Positions 8,929 through 18,195 of a stretch of 64,000 bases of DNA are shown here, in pieces; position 1 is the stretch's first letter, and each line of letters opens with the position of its first letter. Origin of the DNA: a bacterium SCSIO 12827 (GTDB lineage Bacteria; Pseudomonadota; Alphaproteobacteria; Rhodospirillales; Casp-alpha2). The notes below the pieces were generated by a model. The model saw only the letters and a list, made by a program, of their open reading frames with translations. It ran no database searches and was not told the DNA's origin. The stretch is from NCBI GenBank assembly GCA_024397995.1, contig CP073746.1, positions 310,001-374,000 of the forward strand, given 5' to 3'. The position numbers and the translations under genes were made by a program.

Positions 8929-11262
8929 TTATGCCGCACCCGCCGTGGGCCGCAGTATGGCTGTGTCCGTCTGCGCGCGCATCAGGTTTAGCGCCGATCC
9001 CGCGCGGAACCACTCGATCTGCGACGCCGTATAGGTGTGGTTGAGCCACAGGGTATCCTCCGTCCCGTCCGGTCGTCGGAGGCGGCATTCCACGGGCTTG
9101 CCCGGCGCGAGCGCCGTCAGGTTGAGCAGGCTCAGGCGGTCGCGCTCGCCAACGCGGTCGTAATCTGCCGGGTCGGAAAAGGTCAGGGCAAGCAACCCCT
9201 GCTTTTTCAGATTGGTTTCGTGGATGCGGGCGAAACTGCGGGCGATGACCGCTGCGCCGCCGAGAAGCCGGGGCGACAGGGCCGCATGTTCGCGGCTCGA
9301 TCCTTCGCCGTAGTTGTGATCGCCGACGATCACCCAGGACAAGCCGGCCGCGCGGTAGACGCGGGCGGCGTCGGAGAACGGTACATCCGTCTTCCCGGAA
9401 AGCTGTTCAACCCCGCGGCCGCGGTTCCCGGTGAAGGCATTGACCGCTCCCATCAGCATATTGTCCGAAAACCTGTCGAGATGACCGCGCAGGCTCAGCC
9501 AGGGCCCGGCGGGAGAGATCGCATCCGTCGTCGTCTTGCCCAAGGTCTTGGCAAGGATCACCGCGTCGGTCACATCCAACCCGTCCCAGGCGGGCCAGGG
9601 TTGGAGTGCCTGCAGGCGCCGGCTGTCTGGCGCGATGCGGATCTCGACGTGGCGGCCGTCTTCGGGCGGCGCGTGGAAGGCGGCGTCGCCCTGGGCCATG
9701 CCTGCGGCGGGAACGTCATCGACAGGGCCGGGGGGCTGCAGCATGAACGGCGTGCCGTCGGGGGCCGTCAGGTTGTCCGTCGCCGGGTTGAAGCGAAGCG
9801 TGCCGGCCAGCGCGAAGGCGGTTGCCAGTTCGGGGCTGGTGATGAAGTTCATGGTCGTCGGCCGCCCGTCCGTTCGTGCGGGAAAGTTGCGGTTGAAAGA
9901 GGTGACGATGGAGTTGGGTTCATCCGCCGCCGCTTGCCCGCGCCGCCACTGACCGATGCAGGGCCCGCAAGCATTGGCCAGGACCACCGCGCCGATGTTT
10001 TCCAGGGACTTAAGCTGCCCTTCCCGCGCGATGGTCGCCAACACCTTGGCCGATCCGGGGGAGACGAAGAACGGCATGGCCGCCGTCATGCCCCGGGCCG
10101 TGGCCTGGTCGGCGACGCGGGCGGCACGTCCCATGTCTTCGTAGGAAGAATTGGTGCAGCTACCGATCAGCACGGCGCTGACCTGTTCCTGTATGTCGTT
10201 ATCCGCGGCATCCAGTTCGCGGATCAGGTCCGACAGGGGGCGTGCCCGGTCCGGCGAATGGGGCCCGGCGACATGGGGCTCCAGGGTGCTGAGATTGATC
10301 TCGATGACCCGGTCGTAATGGGCCTGGGGGTCGGCTTCGGCCAAGGCGTCCGGCTCCAGAAGGTGGCGGTAGCGCTCCGCGACACGGGCGATGACGCCCC
10401 GCCCCGTGGCATCCAGATAGCGGACCATGCTGTCGTCGAAAGGGAAGATGGAGGTCGTCGCGCCGACCTCCGCCCCCATGTTGGTGATGGTGGCCTTGCC
10501 CGTGGCGCTGATCGTGCGGGCGCCCGGGCCGATGTATTCGATGATGGCGTTGGTGCCGCCGGAAACGGTCAATTCCCGCGCGGCGGCCAGGATCACGTCC
10601 TTGGGCGCGGTCCAGCCGCTTAAATTGCCGGTCAGATAGACTGCGATGCGTTTGGGATAGAGCAGTTCCCACGGCAGACCCGCGAGAACTTCGGTTGCAT
10701 CCGCACCTCCCACACCGACGGCGCAGGCGCCCAGCCCGCCGCCGTTGGGTGTGTGGGAATCGGTGCCGATGATCATGGTGCCGGGAAAGGCATAGTTCTC
10801 CAGCACGACCTGATGGATGATCCCGGCGCCCGGCGCCCAAAAGCCCAGGCCGAAGCGGGCGGCGGCGGATTTCAGAAAGCCGTAAACCTCGTCGTTTTCG
10901 TTGAGCGATTCCGACAGGTCCCGCCCCGCGTCGGTACGGGCCTCGATCAGGTGGTCGCAGTGAATCGTCGCCGCCACGGCGACGCGGTCGCGCCCGGTCT
11001 GCATGAACTGCAACATGCCGCTCTGACCCAGAACGTCCTGGAACACGACGCGGTCGGGGCGCAGGTTGAGGAACGATGTGCCCGGCTCCAGGTCCTGGGT
11101 TTCCGGATTGTCCAGATGACCCAGGACGATCTTCTCGGCCAAGGTCAGGGGCCGGCCCAGGCGGCGGCGGACGACGGCAAGATTGCGCTCGATGGTCCGG
11201 TAGAGGCGGTCGGCGACCTCGGGCGTCAGCGCGATGACGGGGGCTGTTTCGGCAGGGCTCAT
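8929..11262 (-). CDS. Aconitate hydratase, mitochondrial-type family
   Basis: 777 aa from the ATG at 11262, which has GAGGAG upstream; the frame continues to 11301. The [4Fe-4S] ligands are visible as one Cys in IGSCTNSSYED and two in ACGPCIGQ. Substrate-binding motifs include DSHTPNGGGLG and, in the C-terminal swivel domain, GDHNYGEGSSREHAA. At under 800 residues and with this sequence style it belongs to the mitochondrial-type aconitase group rather than the roughly 890-aa AcnA group. It may therefore serve a side pathway (methylcitrate, homoaconitate or a degradation route) rather than the main TCA cycle. A LysR gene is divergent and probably regulates it. Confidence 0.88.
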   Translation of the reverse strand: MSPAETAPVIALTPEVADRLYRTIERNLAVVRRRLGRPLTLAEKIVLGHLDNPETQDLEPGTSFLNLRPDRVVFQDVLGQSGMLQFMQTGRDRVAVAATIHCDHLIEARTDAGRDLSESLNENDEVYGFLKSAAARFGLGFWAPGAGIIHQVVLENYAFPGTMIIGTDSHTPNGGGLGACAVGVGGADATEVLAGLPWELLYPKRIAVYLTGNLSGWTAPKDVILAAARELTVSGGTNAIIEYIGPGARTISATGKATITNMGAEVGATTSIFPFDDSMVRYLDATGRGVIARVAERYRHLLEPDALAEADPQAHYDRVIEINLSTLEPHVAGPHSPDRARPLSDLIRELDAADNDIQEQVSAVLIGSCTNSSYEDMGRAARVADQATARGMTAAMPFFVSPGSAKVLATIAREGQLKSLENIGAVVLANACGPCIGQWRRGQAAADEPNSIVTSFNRNFPARTDGRPTTMNFITSPELATAFALAGTLRFNPATDNLTAPDGTPFMLQPPGPVDDVPAAGMAQGDAAFHAPPEDGRHVEIRIAPDSRRLQALQPWPAWDGLDVTDAVILAKTLGKTTTDAISPAGPWLSLRGHLDRFSDNMLMGAVNAFTGNRGRGVEQLSGKTDVPFSDAARVYRAAGLSWVIVGDHNYGEGSSREHAALSPRLLGGAAVIARSFARIHETNLKKQGLLALTFSDPADYDRVGERDRLSLLNLTALAPGKPVECRLRRPDGTEDTLWLNHTYTASQIEWFRAGSALNLMRAQTDTAILRPTAGAA

Positions 11263-11441
11263 GGTGGCGGTCTCCTCGGCTCTGGCCCAGGCGGGCGGCA
11301 TTGGTGGGTAAATGGGGTGCCGCGTGGACCGGTACGGGCAGACGCGGCTTGAGGAGAACGGTAGCCATCGCCGTAACCTATGTCTAATATATGGAAAAAG
11401 TATTATTCATATTATTTATATATGTATATGGACTGACCCAC
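11263..11441. promoter_or_regulatory. Divergent aconitase/LysR regulatory region
   Basis: Bases 11375-11435 are very AT-rich against a GC-rich background. They contain an imperfect inverted repeat, TAATATATG at 11385-11393 and CATATTA at 11409-11415, a plausible LysR-type operator. The location between a LysR gene and its likely divergent target is the usual one for autoregulated LysR systems. No clean -35/-10 pair was assigned. Confidence 0.45.
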
Positions 11442-12368
11442 ATGGACTTACGCCATCTGCGCTATTTCGTTGCCGTTGCCGAAGAAGGCAACGTCACCCG
11501 CGCCGCCGAGCGCCTGGGCATCCAGCAGCCGCCGCTCAGCCAGCAAATCCAGGCCCTGGAACGGGAATTGGATACCCAGCTTCTACGCCGCAAGCCGCGC
11601 GGGGTGGAGATGACCGAAGCCGGGCGCGCGCTCCTCGCCGACGCGCGGGAAATTCTGGAGCGGGTCGAGCGCACCGTGCAGCGGGTCAAGCGTCGCGGGC
11701 GCGGCGAGGAAGGATCGCTCGCCATCGGGTTCACCAGCTCGGCGTCGTTCCATCCCTTCGTGCTGGACGCCATCCGCGCTTTCGGCGAAGACCACGGCCG
11801 TGTCTCGCTGGCATTGGAGGAATCGAACACCGGCGAACTGGTCGCCGCCATCCATGCGGAGCAGATGGACGTGGCCTTTATCCGCTCGCCCGTCAGTCTG
11901 GTGCGTGGTCTGACCGTCCACCGTCTGCTGGACGAGGACATGGCTGTTGCCGTTCCGGTCGACCACCCCCTGGGCCGGGAGGCCGGCGCGCTGCCGCTGA
12001 CCGCGCTTGAGGACGAGCCGATGATCCTCTACCGCCGACGGTCCGGTCCCGGATTGTATGACACCATCATCGCCGCCTGCCATGCCGCAGGGTTCAGCCC
12101 CCGGGTCGAGCAGGAGGCGCCCCGCGTGGTTTCCACCCTGAACCTGGTCGCGGCGGGGGTCGGTATTTCCCTGGTCCCGGCGTCACTCGACAAGCTGCAT
12201 CTGGAAGGGGTCCGGTTCCGTCCCCTGACGTCCGGGTCGGGTCTGACCGCCCCCTTGAACCTGACCTGCCAGACGTCCGGCCTGTCCGTGGTCGCCACCC
12301 GCTTCGTCGATCATGTGCGCCGGGCGGCGCGGCGCCTGAACCAGGATATCAGCAAGCCGTCAGGTTGA
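11442..12368 (+). CDS. LysR-family transcriptional regulator (divergent from aconitase)
   Basis: 308 aa from the ATG at 11442. The frame opens at 11391 with a hydrophobic stretch that is not LysR-like. The N-terminal winged HTH is clear: MDLRHLRYFVAVAEEGNVTRAAERL, then QPPLSQQIQALE. The C-terminal effector domain spans roughly residues 90-295. It probably controls the divergent aconitase and hydroxyacid dehydrogenase genes. Its 3' end overlaps the convergent serine dehydratase gene by 20 bases. Confidence 0.9.
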   Translation: MDLRHLRYFVAVAEEGNVTRAAERLGIQQPPLSQQIQALERELDTQLLRRKPRGVEMTEAGRALLADAREILERVERTVQRVKRRGRGEEGSLAIGFTSSASFHPFVLDAIRAFGEDHGRVSLALEESNTGELVAAIHAEQMDVAFIRSPVSLVRGLTVHRLLDEDMAVAVPVDHPLGREAGALPLTALEDEPMILYRRRSGPGLYDTIIAACHAAGFSPRVEQEAPRVVSTLNLVAAGVGISLVPASLDKLHLEGVRFRPLTSGSGLTAPLNLTCQTSGLSVVATRFVDHVRRAARRLNQDISKPSG

Positions 12369-13767
12369 CCGCCAGGCCGCCTTCCGACGTTTCCTTGTAT
12401 TTGGAATGCATGTCGGCGCCCGTCTGGCGCATGGTTTCGATGGCAGCGTCGAGCGGCACGAAGTGGGTGCCGTCGCCCTTGAGCGCCAGCGAGGCCGCGT
12501 TGATCGCCTTCACCGCGCCCATGGCGTTGCGTTCGATACAGGGCACCTGCACCAGCCCGCCCACCGGGTCGCAGGTCATGCCCAGGTGGTGTTCCATGGC
12601 GATTTCGGCGGCGTTTTCGACCTGCGCGTTGCTGCCGCCCAGGATCGCGGCCAGGCCCGCCGCCGCCATGGCGCTGGCCGATCCGACCTCGCCCTGGCAG
12701 CCGACCTCGGCGCCGGAGATCGAGGCATTGGATTTGACGATGCCGCCGATGGCAGCCGCGGTCAGCAGATAGTCGCGGATACCGGCCATGGAGGCGTCGG
12801 GGCAGAAATCCAGGTAGTAGCGCCCGACCGCGGGCACGATCCCGGCCGCCCCGTTGGTCGGCGCCGTGACCACGCGCCCGCCGCCGGCGTTTTCCTCATT
12901 CACCGCCAGGGCATAGACGCTGATCCAGTCCATGACCGTATGTTCCAGGCGGAAATTGCGTTTCTTGTCCGCCTGCAGGCCGTCCCAGATCGCCTTGGCC
13001 CGGCGTTTGACGTTAAGCCCGCCTGGCAGGATGCCCTCCTGGGTCACGCCGCGTTCGATGCAGGCGTTCATGGCGGCCCAGATGCGGTCGAGGCCGGCGT
13101 CCAGGTCCGCCGCGCTCATCTGCGTCAGCTCGTTGGCGCGCTTCATGGCGGCGATGCTGAGCTTGGCCCGTTCGCCCATCGCCAGCATCTCGGCCGCCGA
13201 GGCGAAGGGATAAGGCACGGTTTCGGGCTCCGATCCGGCGACGTCGGCGGTCTCCGTCGCGGCGGCGAATTCGTCGTCCGTGGCGATGAAGCCGCCGCCG
13301 ATGGAATAATAGGCGCGTTCCTTGTCGGGCGGGCGGTCGCTGTCTTCGGAGCTTTCACCACCGCCCATCCAGGCGGCCATGATCATGCCGTTGGCATGGC
13401 CCGGCAGGGCGGGGCCATAATCGAAAACGATGTCCCGGTCCGGGTCGAAATCGATTTTCGGCCCGCCGCCCAGTTTCAGGCGCTTGGTCTTAACGATCTC
13501 GGCAATCAGGCCGTCGACTGCGTCGGGATCGACCGTATCGGGCGTTTCGCCCAACAGGCCCAGGATCACCGCCCGGTCGGTGGCGTGGCCTTTGCCGGTG
13601 AAGGCGAGGGAGCCGTAGAGCGTCGCCCGCATGCGGGTTACGGTCATCAGGGTGTCCTGACGTTCCATGCGCCGGACGAAGCGGGCGGCGGCCAGCATGG
13701 GGCCGACCGTATGGCTCGACGACGGGCCGATGCCGACCTTGAAGATATCGAAGACGCTGAGGAACAT
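12349..13767 (-). CDS. sdaA: L-serine ammonia-lyase (iron-sulfur type, single chain)
   Basis: 472 aa. It begins [24 protein letters not shown], the conserved start of one-chain L-serine dehydratases, and carries the beta and alpha domains in one polypeptide. Fe-S cysteines are seen in [11 protein letters not shown] and [14 protein letters not shown]. The last residue is Cys (VNLTAC); in this family the C-terminal Cys can occupy the cluster in the resting enzyme. It converts L-serine to pyruvate and ammonia in the cytoplasm. The ATG at 13767 has GGGAG upstream. A second LysR gene lies immediately upstream on the same strand. Confidence 0.95.
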   Translation of the reverse strand: MFLSVFDIFKVGIGPSSSHTVGPMLAAARFVRRMERQDTLMTVTRMRATLYGSLAFTGKGHATDRAVILGLLGETPDTVDPDAVDGLIAEIVKTKRLKLGGGPKIDFDPDRDIVFDYGPALPGHANGMIMAAWMGGGESSEDSDRPPDKERAYYSIGGGFIATDDEFAAATETADVAGSEPETVPYPFASAAEMLAMGERAKLSIAAMKRANELTQMSAADLDAGLDRIWAAMNACIERGVTQEGILPGGLNVKRRAKAIWDGLQADKKRNFRLEHTVMDWISVYALAVNEENAGGGRVVTAPTNGAAGIVPAVGRYYLDFCPDASMAGIRDYLLTAAAIGGIVKSNASISGAEVGCQGEVGSASAMAAAGLAAILGGSNAQVENAAEIAMEHHLGMTCDPVGGLVQVPCIERNAMGAVKAINAASLALKGDGTHFVPLDAAIETMRQTGADMHSKYKETSEGGLAVNLTAC

Positions 13768-13821
13768 GGGATCTCCCGACCAGGGCGTGATGGTGTCAGA
13801 AACCGGCGTGGAATGAAATGG

Positions 13822-14745
13822 CTACGCTGCCCGGCGCATGCCCAGGTTGCGGCTCGTGGCAAGGGCCTCGGCGGCGATGGCGCGGATGGTCGTCGCGACC
13901 CTGTCGCGGGCGGGGCTCGGCGGTACGGCGTCGGGCGTGCACAGGGCGACTGTACGGTGAAGCGGCGCGGCGTCGAATGAGGCGACGGCCAGCAGGCCTT
14001 TTTCAACCTCCTCCGCCACCGCGGGCCAGGGCAGGATCGTATGCCCCATGCCCTGATGAACGGCTTTCTTCAAGGTCACCAGGGAATCCGCCTGCAAGAC
14101 GACGTTGGCCGAAAGGCCCCGTTCGCCCAGGCATTTATCAAGGGCGATGCGGGTGCTGTTGACCGGGCTCGGGACAATCATGGGAACGCGGGCGACGGTG
14201 TCCAGCGGCACGCGGTCGCCCAGCGCTGCTCCCGGCGGGCTGACCAGCAGCAGGTCTTCAATCCATAGTCCCATGGCCGCCATGCCGGGCGGCGGGGTTT
14301 CCTGATAGAGCACGGACATGTCGAGCTGCCCTTTCTCCGCCATGTCGGTCAGCACGGCGCTGTAGCCTTCCGTGATCTGCAGTTCGATCTGCGGGTGTTC
14401 GGCGTTCAGGCGGGCGATTAGGGGCAGGCAAAGGATCGCCGCCGCACTGTTGGGAAAGCCGACGGAAACGGTCCCGGCCAGGCTCTCCTCCGCCGCCGTG
14501 ACGAGCGAGCGCGCCTCCGCCACCTGGCGCAGGATGATCTGCGCCTGGCGGTAGAACTGGCGCCCGGCGGCCGTGGGTGTCACGCCCTGGCGCGAGCGGT
14601 GCAGCAATTGCGCCTTTACGTCCTGCTCCAGGATCGCCAACTGCTGGCTCAGCGCCGGCTGGGCCAGGCCCAGGTCCTGGGCGGCGCGGGAAATACTGCC
14701 GGCGTCGACGATGCGGACGAAATATTCCAGGCGGCGGGTTTCCAT
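13822..14745 (-). CDS. LysR-family transcriptional regulator (divergent from CitE/CoA-transferase operon)
   Basis: 307 aa. The HTH begins METRRLEYFVRIVDAGSISRAAQDL and continues QPALSQQLAILEQ. The effector domain follows (GTVSVGFPNSAAAI and after). It resembles the Nac/CbbR-like group that starts METRRLEYF. It is divergent from the CitE-like lyase and CoA-transferase genes, its likely targets, and sits 54 bases upstream of sdaA on the same strand, so it could be co-transcribed with sdaA. Confidence 0.9.
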   Translation of the reverse strand: METRRLEYFVRIVDAGSISRAAQDLGLAQPALSQQLAILEQDVKAQLLHRSRQGVTPTAAGRQFYRQAQIILRQVAEARSLVTAAEESLAGTVSVGFPNSAAAILCLPLIARLNAEHPQIELQITEGYSAVLTDMAEKGQLDMSVLYQETPPPGMAAMGLWIEDLLLVSPPGAALGDRVPLDTVARVPMIVPSPVNSTRIALDKCLGERGLSANVVLQADSLVTLKKAVHQGMGHTILPWPAVAEEVEKGLLAVASFDAAPLHRTVALCTPDAVPPSPARDRVATTIRAIAAEALATSRNLGMRRAA

Positions 14746-14911
14746 GGGCGATGCCTTGTTAAGGGTGCGGGGGCATTGTCATCCGCCGGCCCGCCCAGGG
14801 CCATAAGAAAATCATATATGCCTATCCGGCCTTCCTGTTTCACCGCCCCGCGGCGACCTGATAGCAACGGGGCAACGGCGCCGATCCAGGCCGCGCCGAT
14901 CGGAGGAAACC
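14746..14911. promoter_or_regulatory. Divergent LysR/CitE regulatory region
   Basis: 166 bp between divergent genes. A short AT-rich patch (about 14807-14825) contains ATCATATATGCCTAT, a weak T-N11-A type LysR site. GATCGGAGGAAACC precedes the lyase ATG and is a strong ribosome site. No confident -35/-10 was assigned. Confidence 0.35.
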
Positions 14912-15796
14912 ATGCCGGAAACCGCCCGCCGAACCTTCCTATTGCTGCCGGGCCACGAACCCCGCAAGACCGCCAAGGCGGCGACCCTGGCCATTGACGC
15001 CGTGATCTTCGACATGGAAGACGGCGTGCCGCCGACCCATAAGCAGGCGGCGCGCGACGGCATCCACGCCGCCCTGGCGACTGTTGATTACGGTCGCCGG
15101 GAACGCATGGTGCGCATCAACGGCATCGACACGGACCTGTGGCAAGAAGACTTGGACGCTCTGGCCGGCCTGCCCATCAACGGTCTGTACATCCCCAAGG
15201 TCGAAGACCCGGCACAGATCACCGAGCTTCGCCGGTATCTGGACGGCACGGACGGGCCGCTTGTCCGGGCGGCCCTGTTCGCGACGGTGGAGACGGCGTT
15301 GGGCCTAACGCGGGTTGAAGACATCGCCGCCGCCGCGGGCCTGACGGGATTGTTCTTCGGATCGGGCGATTACAGCCTGTCCACGGGGATCGAGATTTCC
15401 CGGGATTCACTTTTGTACCCCCGCTCCCGCATCGCCGTGGCCGCCGCCGCCAACGGGCTGCAGGCGGTCGACGTCGCCTATTTCAAGGATGTGAAGGACG
15501 GCGCCCGCGCCCGCGAGGATGCCCTGGATGCCCGCGCCCTCGGCTTCACCGGCAAGGTCGTGTTCCATCCTAATCAGATCGACCCGGTGAACGACGTCTT
15601 CACCCCGGGCGACGGCGAGATCGCCCATGCGGAAAAAATCCTGGCCGCCTTCGAGGCGTCGAAGGGATCGGGCCGGGGCGTGTTCATGGTCGACGGCGAT
15701 TTCGTCGCCGTCGACATCGCCTTGATGGCGGAAAAGGTCCTGCGGCGGGCCGGGCGGCTGGCGACGCCGATTACCAAAGGAAACGATGATGACTGA
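14912..15796 (+). CDS. HpcH/HpaI aldolase / CitE-like CoA-ester lyase
   Basis: 294 aa TIM-barrel lyase of the CitE / malyl-CoA lyase superfamily. Metal- and CoA-binding motifs are visible: RTFLLLPGHEPRK at the N-terminus, FDMEDGVPPTHK (Glu-Asp), ATVETALGL (Glu), FGSGDYSLSTG (Asp) and GKVVFHPNQI. It has a strong GGAGGAAA ribosome site. Members cleave malyl-, methylmalyl- or citramalyl-CoA to acetyl-/propionyl-CoA plus glyoxylate or pyruvate. Its last codons overlap the start of a CaiB/BaiF CoA transferase, so the pair likely activates an acid as its CoA thioester and then splits it. Confidence 0.88.
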   Translation: MPETARRTFLLLPGHEPRKTAKAATLAIDAVIFDMEDGVPPTHKQAARDGIHAALATVDYGRRERMVRINGIDTDLWQEDLDALAGLPINGLYIPKVEDPAQITELRRYLDGTDGPLVRAALFATVETALGLTRVEDIAAAAGLTGLFFGSGDYSLSTGIEISRDSLLYPRSRIAVAAAANGLQAVDVAYFKDVKDGARAREDALDARALGFTGKVVFHPNQIDPVNDVFTPGDGEIAHAEKILAAFEASKGSGRGVFMVDGDFVAVDIALMAEKVLRRAGRLATPITKGNDDD

Positions 15797-17015
15797 TCAG
15801 AACGAAGACGCGCGCGCGGGCCTGCCGCTTTCCGGGGTGCGGGTGCTGGACATCGCGACCATGGGGGCCGGGCCCCTGGCGGCGACCTTCCTGGCCGACT
15901 TCGGGGCCGACGTGATCAAGGTCGAACATCCGGAAAACGGCGACCATATCCGCGCCTTCGGCATGAAAAAGGACGGCATCTCGCTGTACTGGAAGACCAT
16001 AAGCCGCAACAAGCGGGCAGTGACCCTGAACCTGAAACATGCGGACGGTCAGGACCTGTTGAAGGAACTGGTCAAATCAGCGGATGTGGTGGTCGAGAAT
16101 TTCCGCCCCGGCACGCTGGAAAAATGGAACATCGGTTATGAGGACCTGGCCAAGGTTAACCCGTCCCTGGTCATGCTGCGCACCACCGGCTTCGGGCAGA
16201 CCGGTCCCTATTCCAGCCTGCCCGGGTTCGGCACCCTGGCCGAGGCCATGAGCGGCTTTGCGTCGATCACCGGCACGCCGGACACGCCGCCCCTGCTGCC
16301 GCAACTGGCGCTGGCCGACGGGGTCTGCGGTGCCTTCGGCGCCTATGGGGTGATGGTCGCCCTGCACGCCCGCGACCGTGATCCGGAAAAGCGCGGCCAG
16401 GTCGTCGATGCCAGCATCTGCGAATCCATGTCGCGGCTGATGGAAAGCGTCTACCTGGAATACGACCAGCTGGGCGCGGTGCGTCAGCGCCACGGCAACC
16501 GCCTGCCCGACGCCGCGCCGCGCGGCGCCTATGAAAGTGCCGAGAAGGGTAAATACGTCGCGCTCTCGGGCAGTGCCCAGCCCGTGGCCATGCGCCTGCT
16601 CGAGGTCATCGGCGGGCCGGACCTGGCCGCCGATCTCCGGTTCGCGACCAATGCGGGCCGGATCGAGAATATCGAGGAACTGGACGGCCTCATCGCATCC
16701 TGGATGAAGCAGCACCCCCGCGACGAAGCGGTGGACATCCTGCGCCGCCATCAGGTCGCGGCGGGCCCGGTCTACGACGTTGCCGACCTGTTCGCCGACC
16801 CGCACTACAAGGCGCGAGAGGCTCTGGTTTCCATCCCCGACCCGGACCTGGGGCAGTTGACGGTGCACAACGTTATGCCGCGCCTGTCGCGCACGGACGG
16901 CAAGGTGCTGTTCACCGGCCGCGACAAAGGGGCCGACAACGGCGATATTTACGGGCGGGAACTGGGATTGGATGCGGCGCGGCTCGACACCCTGCGCAAG
17001 GCGGGCGCCATCTGA
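15786..17015 (+). CDS. CaiB/BaiF family CoA transferase
   Basis: 409 aa (ATG at 15786; a second ATG at 15789 removes one residue). Family III CoA-transferase hallmarks are LSGVRVLDIATMGAGP and LADFGADVIKVEHPENGD at the N-terminus and VVVENFRPGTLEKW, with the expected catalytic Asp in QVVDASICES. It moves CoA between carboxylates without a free CoA intermediate. It overlaps the CitE-like lyase gene upstream by 11 bases, so translation is coupled. Together they suggest degradation of a C4-C6 dicarboxylic or hydroxydicarboxylic acid. Confidence 0.9.
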   Translation: MMTDQNEDARAGLPLSGVRVLDIATMGAGPLAATFLADFGADVIKVEHPENGDHIRAFGMKKDGISLYWKTISRNKRAVTLNLKHADGQDLLKELVKSADVVVENFRPGTLEKWNIGYEDLAKVNPSLVMLRTTGFGQTGPYSSLPGFGTLAEAMSGFASITGTPDTPPLLPQLALADGVCGAFGAYGVMVALHARDRDPEKRGQVVDASICESMSRLMESVYLEYDQLGAVRQRHGNRLPDAAPRGAYESAEKGKYVALSGSAQPVAMRLLEVIGGPDLAADLRFATNAGRIENIEELDGLIASWMKQHPRDEAVDILRRHQVAAGPVYDVADLFADPHYKAREALVSIPDPDLGQLTVHNVMPRLSRTDGKVLFTGRDKGADNGDIYGRELGLDAARLDTLRKAGAI

Positions 17016-17021
17016 CCGCGG

Positions 17022-18047
17022 TCAGAAGATGGCCGACAGAGAGATCGAGCCGAACTGGCTCGGCACCCGTTGGCCTTCGAATTCGCGGGTCCGGTAGATC
17101 TGCGTGAATGACAGGCGGGCATAGCCCAGGGTGAATTCGATGCCGCCCTGGAAATCCAGAACGAAGTTCTTCTTATCGACGCTGCGGCTGTCGCCAATGG
17201 TGTTGCCGTCGAGGAAGATGTTGCGCGCCACGGCGCGGCCTTCGATGCCGGCGAACAGGTTCCAGCCGAATTGCCCCTTGGCGCGGACGATGGCGGCGGC
17301 GGGCAGGGACGGGCGGATGAACGGCGCGCCGTAAGTCAGGCCCAGGTTCTGACCCAGGCGGACGGAGGCGCCGACCGATGCCTGGGTCAGCACGTTGCCG
17401 AGCGCGACGCCGGCGTTGGGCGTCACGTCCAGTTCGACGAAATGGTCAGGGCCCAAAATCGGTTGGCGCAGGCGTGCCTGATAGCTGAGCATGACCCCCG
17501 GCTCGTTATGCAGCTGCTTGCCCCAGCCGCGCGGCAGGCCGACGCCGATCAGCGAGTGCCAGCGGCGCTGGGTATAGCCGCCGAGCGAGGCCGGACCAAC
17601 GATGCCGAGGTCGAGCGACACGTTCTGCAACAGGTTGGAATCGGGTTTTTCCACGATCGCTCCGACGGAGCCGAACAGCCAGCCTGCATAGGGGCGGTCC
17701 GTGGGATCAGGATTGGGGCGGGTGGTATCCTCGGGCGTGAACATCTGCTGACCCAAGGCGACGACGAAGGTCGAATTGCCGTCCGGGTCGACCCCCGGGA
17801 TCATGCCCATGAGGTCCTTGAACCATTCCGGTTCCCACTTGTCCTTGGGCACGAAGGTGATCTGCACGCCCTGGGTGTAGTACTGGTCCGTGCCGGCACC
17901 GAATAGATCGTTCTCGACCTGCAGCACAAAGGTGCCGGGGCGTTCGTCGTCGCCGTCCGCCGCCCGGACGTCGTCGGTCACGGCCAATGCCAGCGTTGCC
18001 GCCAGCACCGCCGAAAGCCCGACTCGTGAATAAATTCCGCCCGTCAT
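17022..18047 (-). CDS. LpxR-like lipid A 3'-O-deacylase (DUF2219), outer membrane
   Basis: 341 aa with a signal peptide ending near VRAA (residue 30). The mature start FVLQVENDLFG holds the Asn-Asp pair typical of the LpxR active site, followed by YYTQGVQITF. A conserved His lies in QRRWHSLIG (about residue 164) and GWGKQLHNEPG follows. The rest shows alternating beta-strand character and an aromatic C-terminus (SLSAIF), as expected for a 12-strand outer-membrane barrel. Known members remove the 3' acyloxyacyl group of lipid A with calcium. The gene is convergent with the CoA transferase (6-base gap). Confidence 0.82.
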   Translation of the reverse strand: MTGGIYSRVGLSAVLAATLALAVTDDVRAADGDDERPGTFVLQVENDLFGAGTDQYYTQGVQITFVPKDKWEPEWFKDLMGMIPGVDPDGNSTFVVALGQQMFTPEDTTRPNPDPTDRPYAGWLFGSVGAIVEKPDSNLLQNVSLDLGIVGPASLGGYTQRRWHSLIGVGLPRGWGKQLHNEPGVMLSYQARLRQPILGPDHFVELDVTPNAGVALGNVLTQASVGASVRLGQNLGLTYGAPFIRPSLPAAAIVRAKGQFGWNLFAGIEGRAVARNIFLDGNTIGDSRSVDKKNFVLDFQGGIEFTLGYARLSFTQIYRTREFEGQRVPSQFGSISLSAIF

Positions 18048-18195
18048 GGCGCCAACTTAGCAGACTGTTGATGGCAAACCGAAGGCAGGATTTCACTCTC
18101 AAGTTCGTGGCTAAGGGCGGCAGCGAATATGAATTTCATGCCCTGAAGTGTTTGTATACACTTCCGCCGCCGCGGAGCCATTGGAGCAAGCTGGG

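Noticed and set aside
9037-10623. 528-residue open frame opposite the aconitase
   Set aside because: The aconitase frame carries the Fe-S cysteines and swivel-domain motifs; the reverse frame is a shadow.
12406-13980. 524-residue open frame opposite L-serine dehydratase
   Set aside because: The serine dehydratase motifs and C-terminal Cys are on the minus strand; the plus frame lacks motif and start signal.
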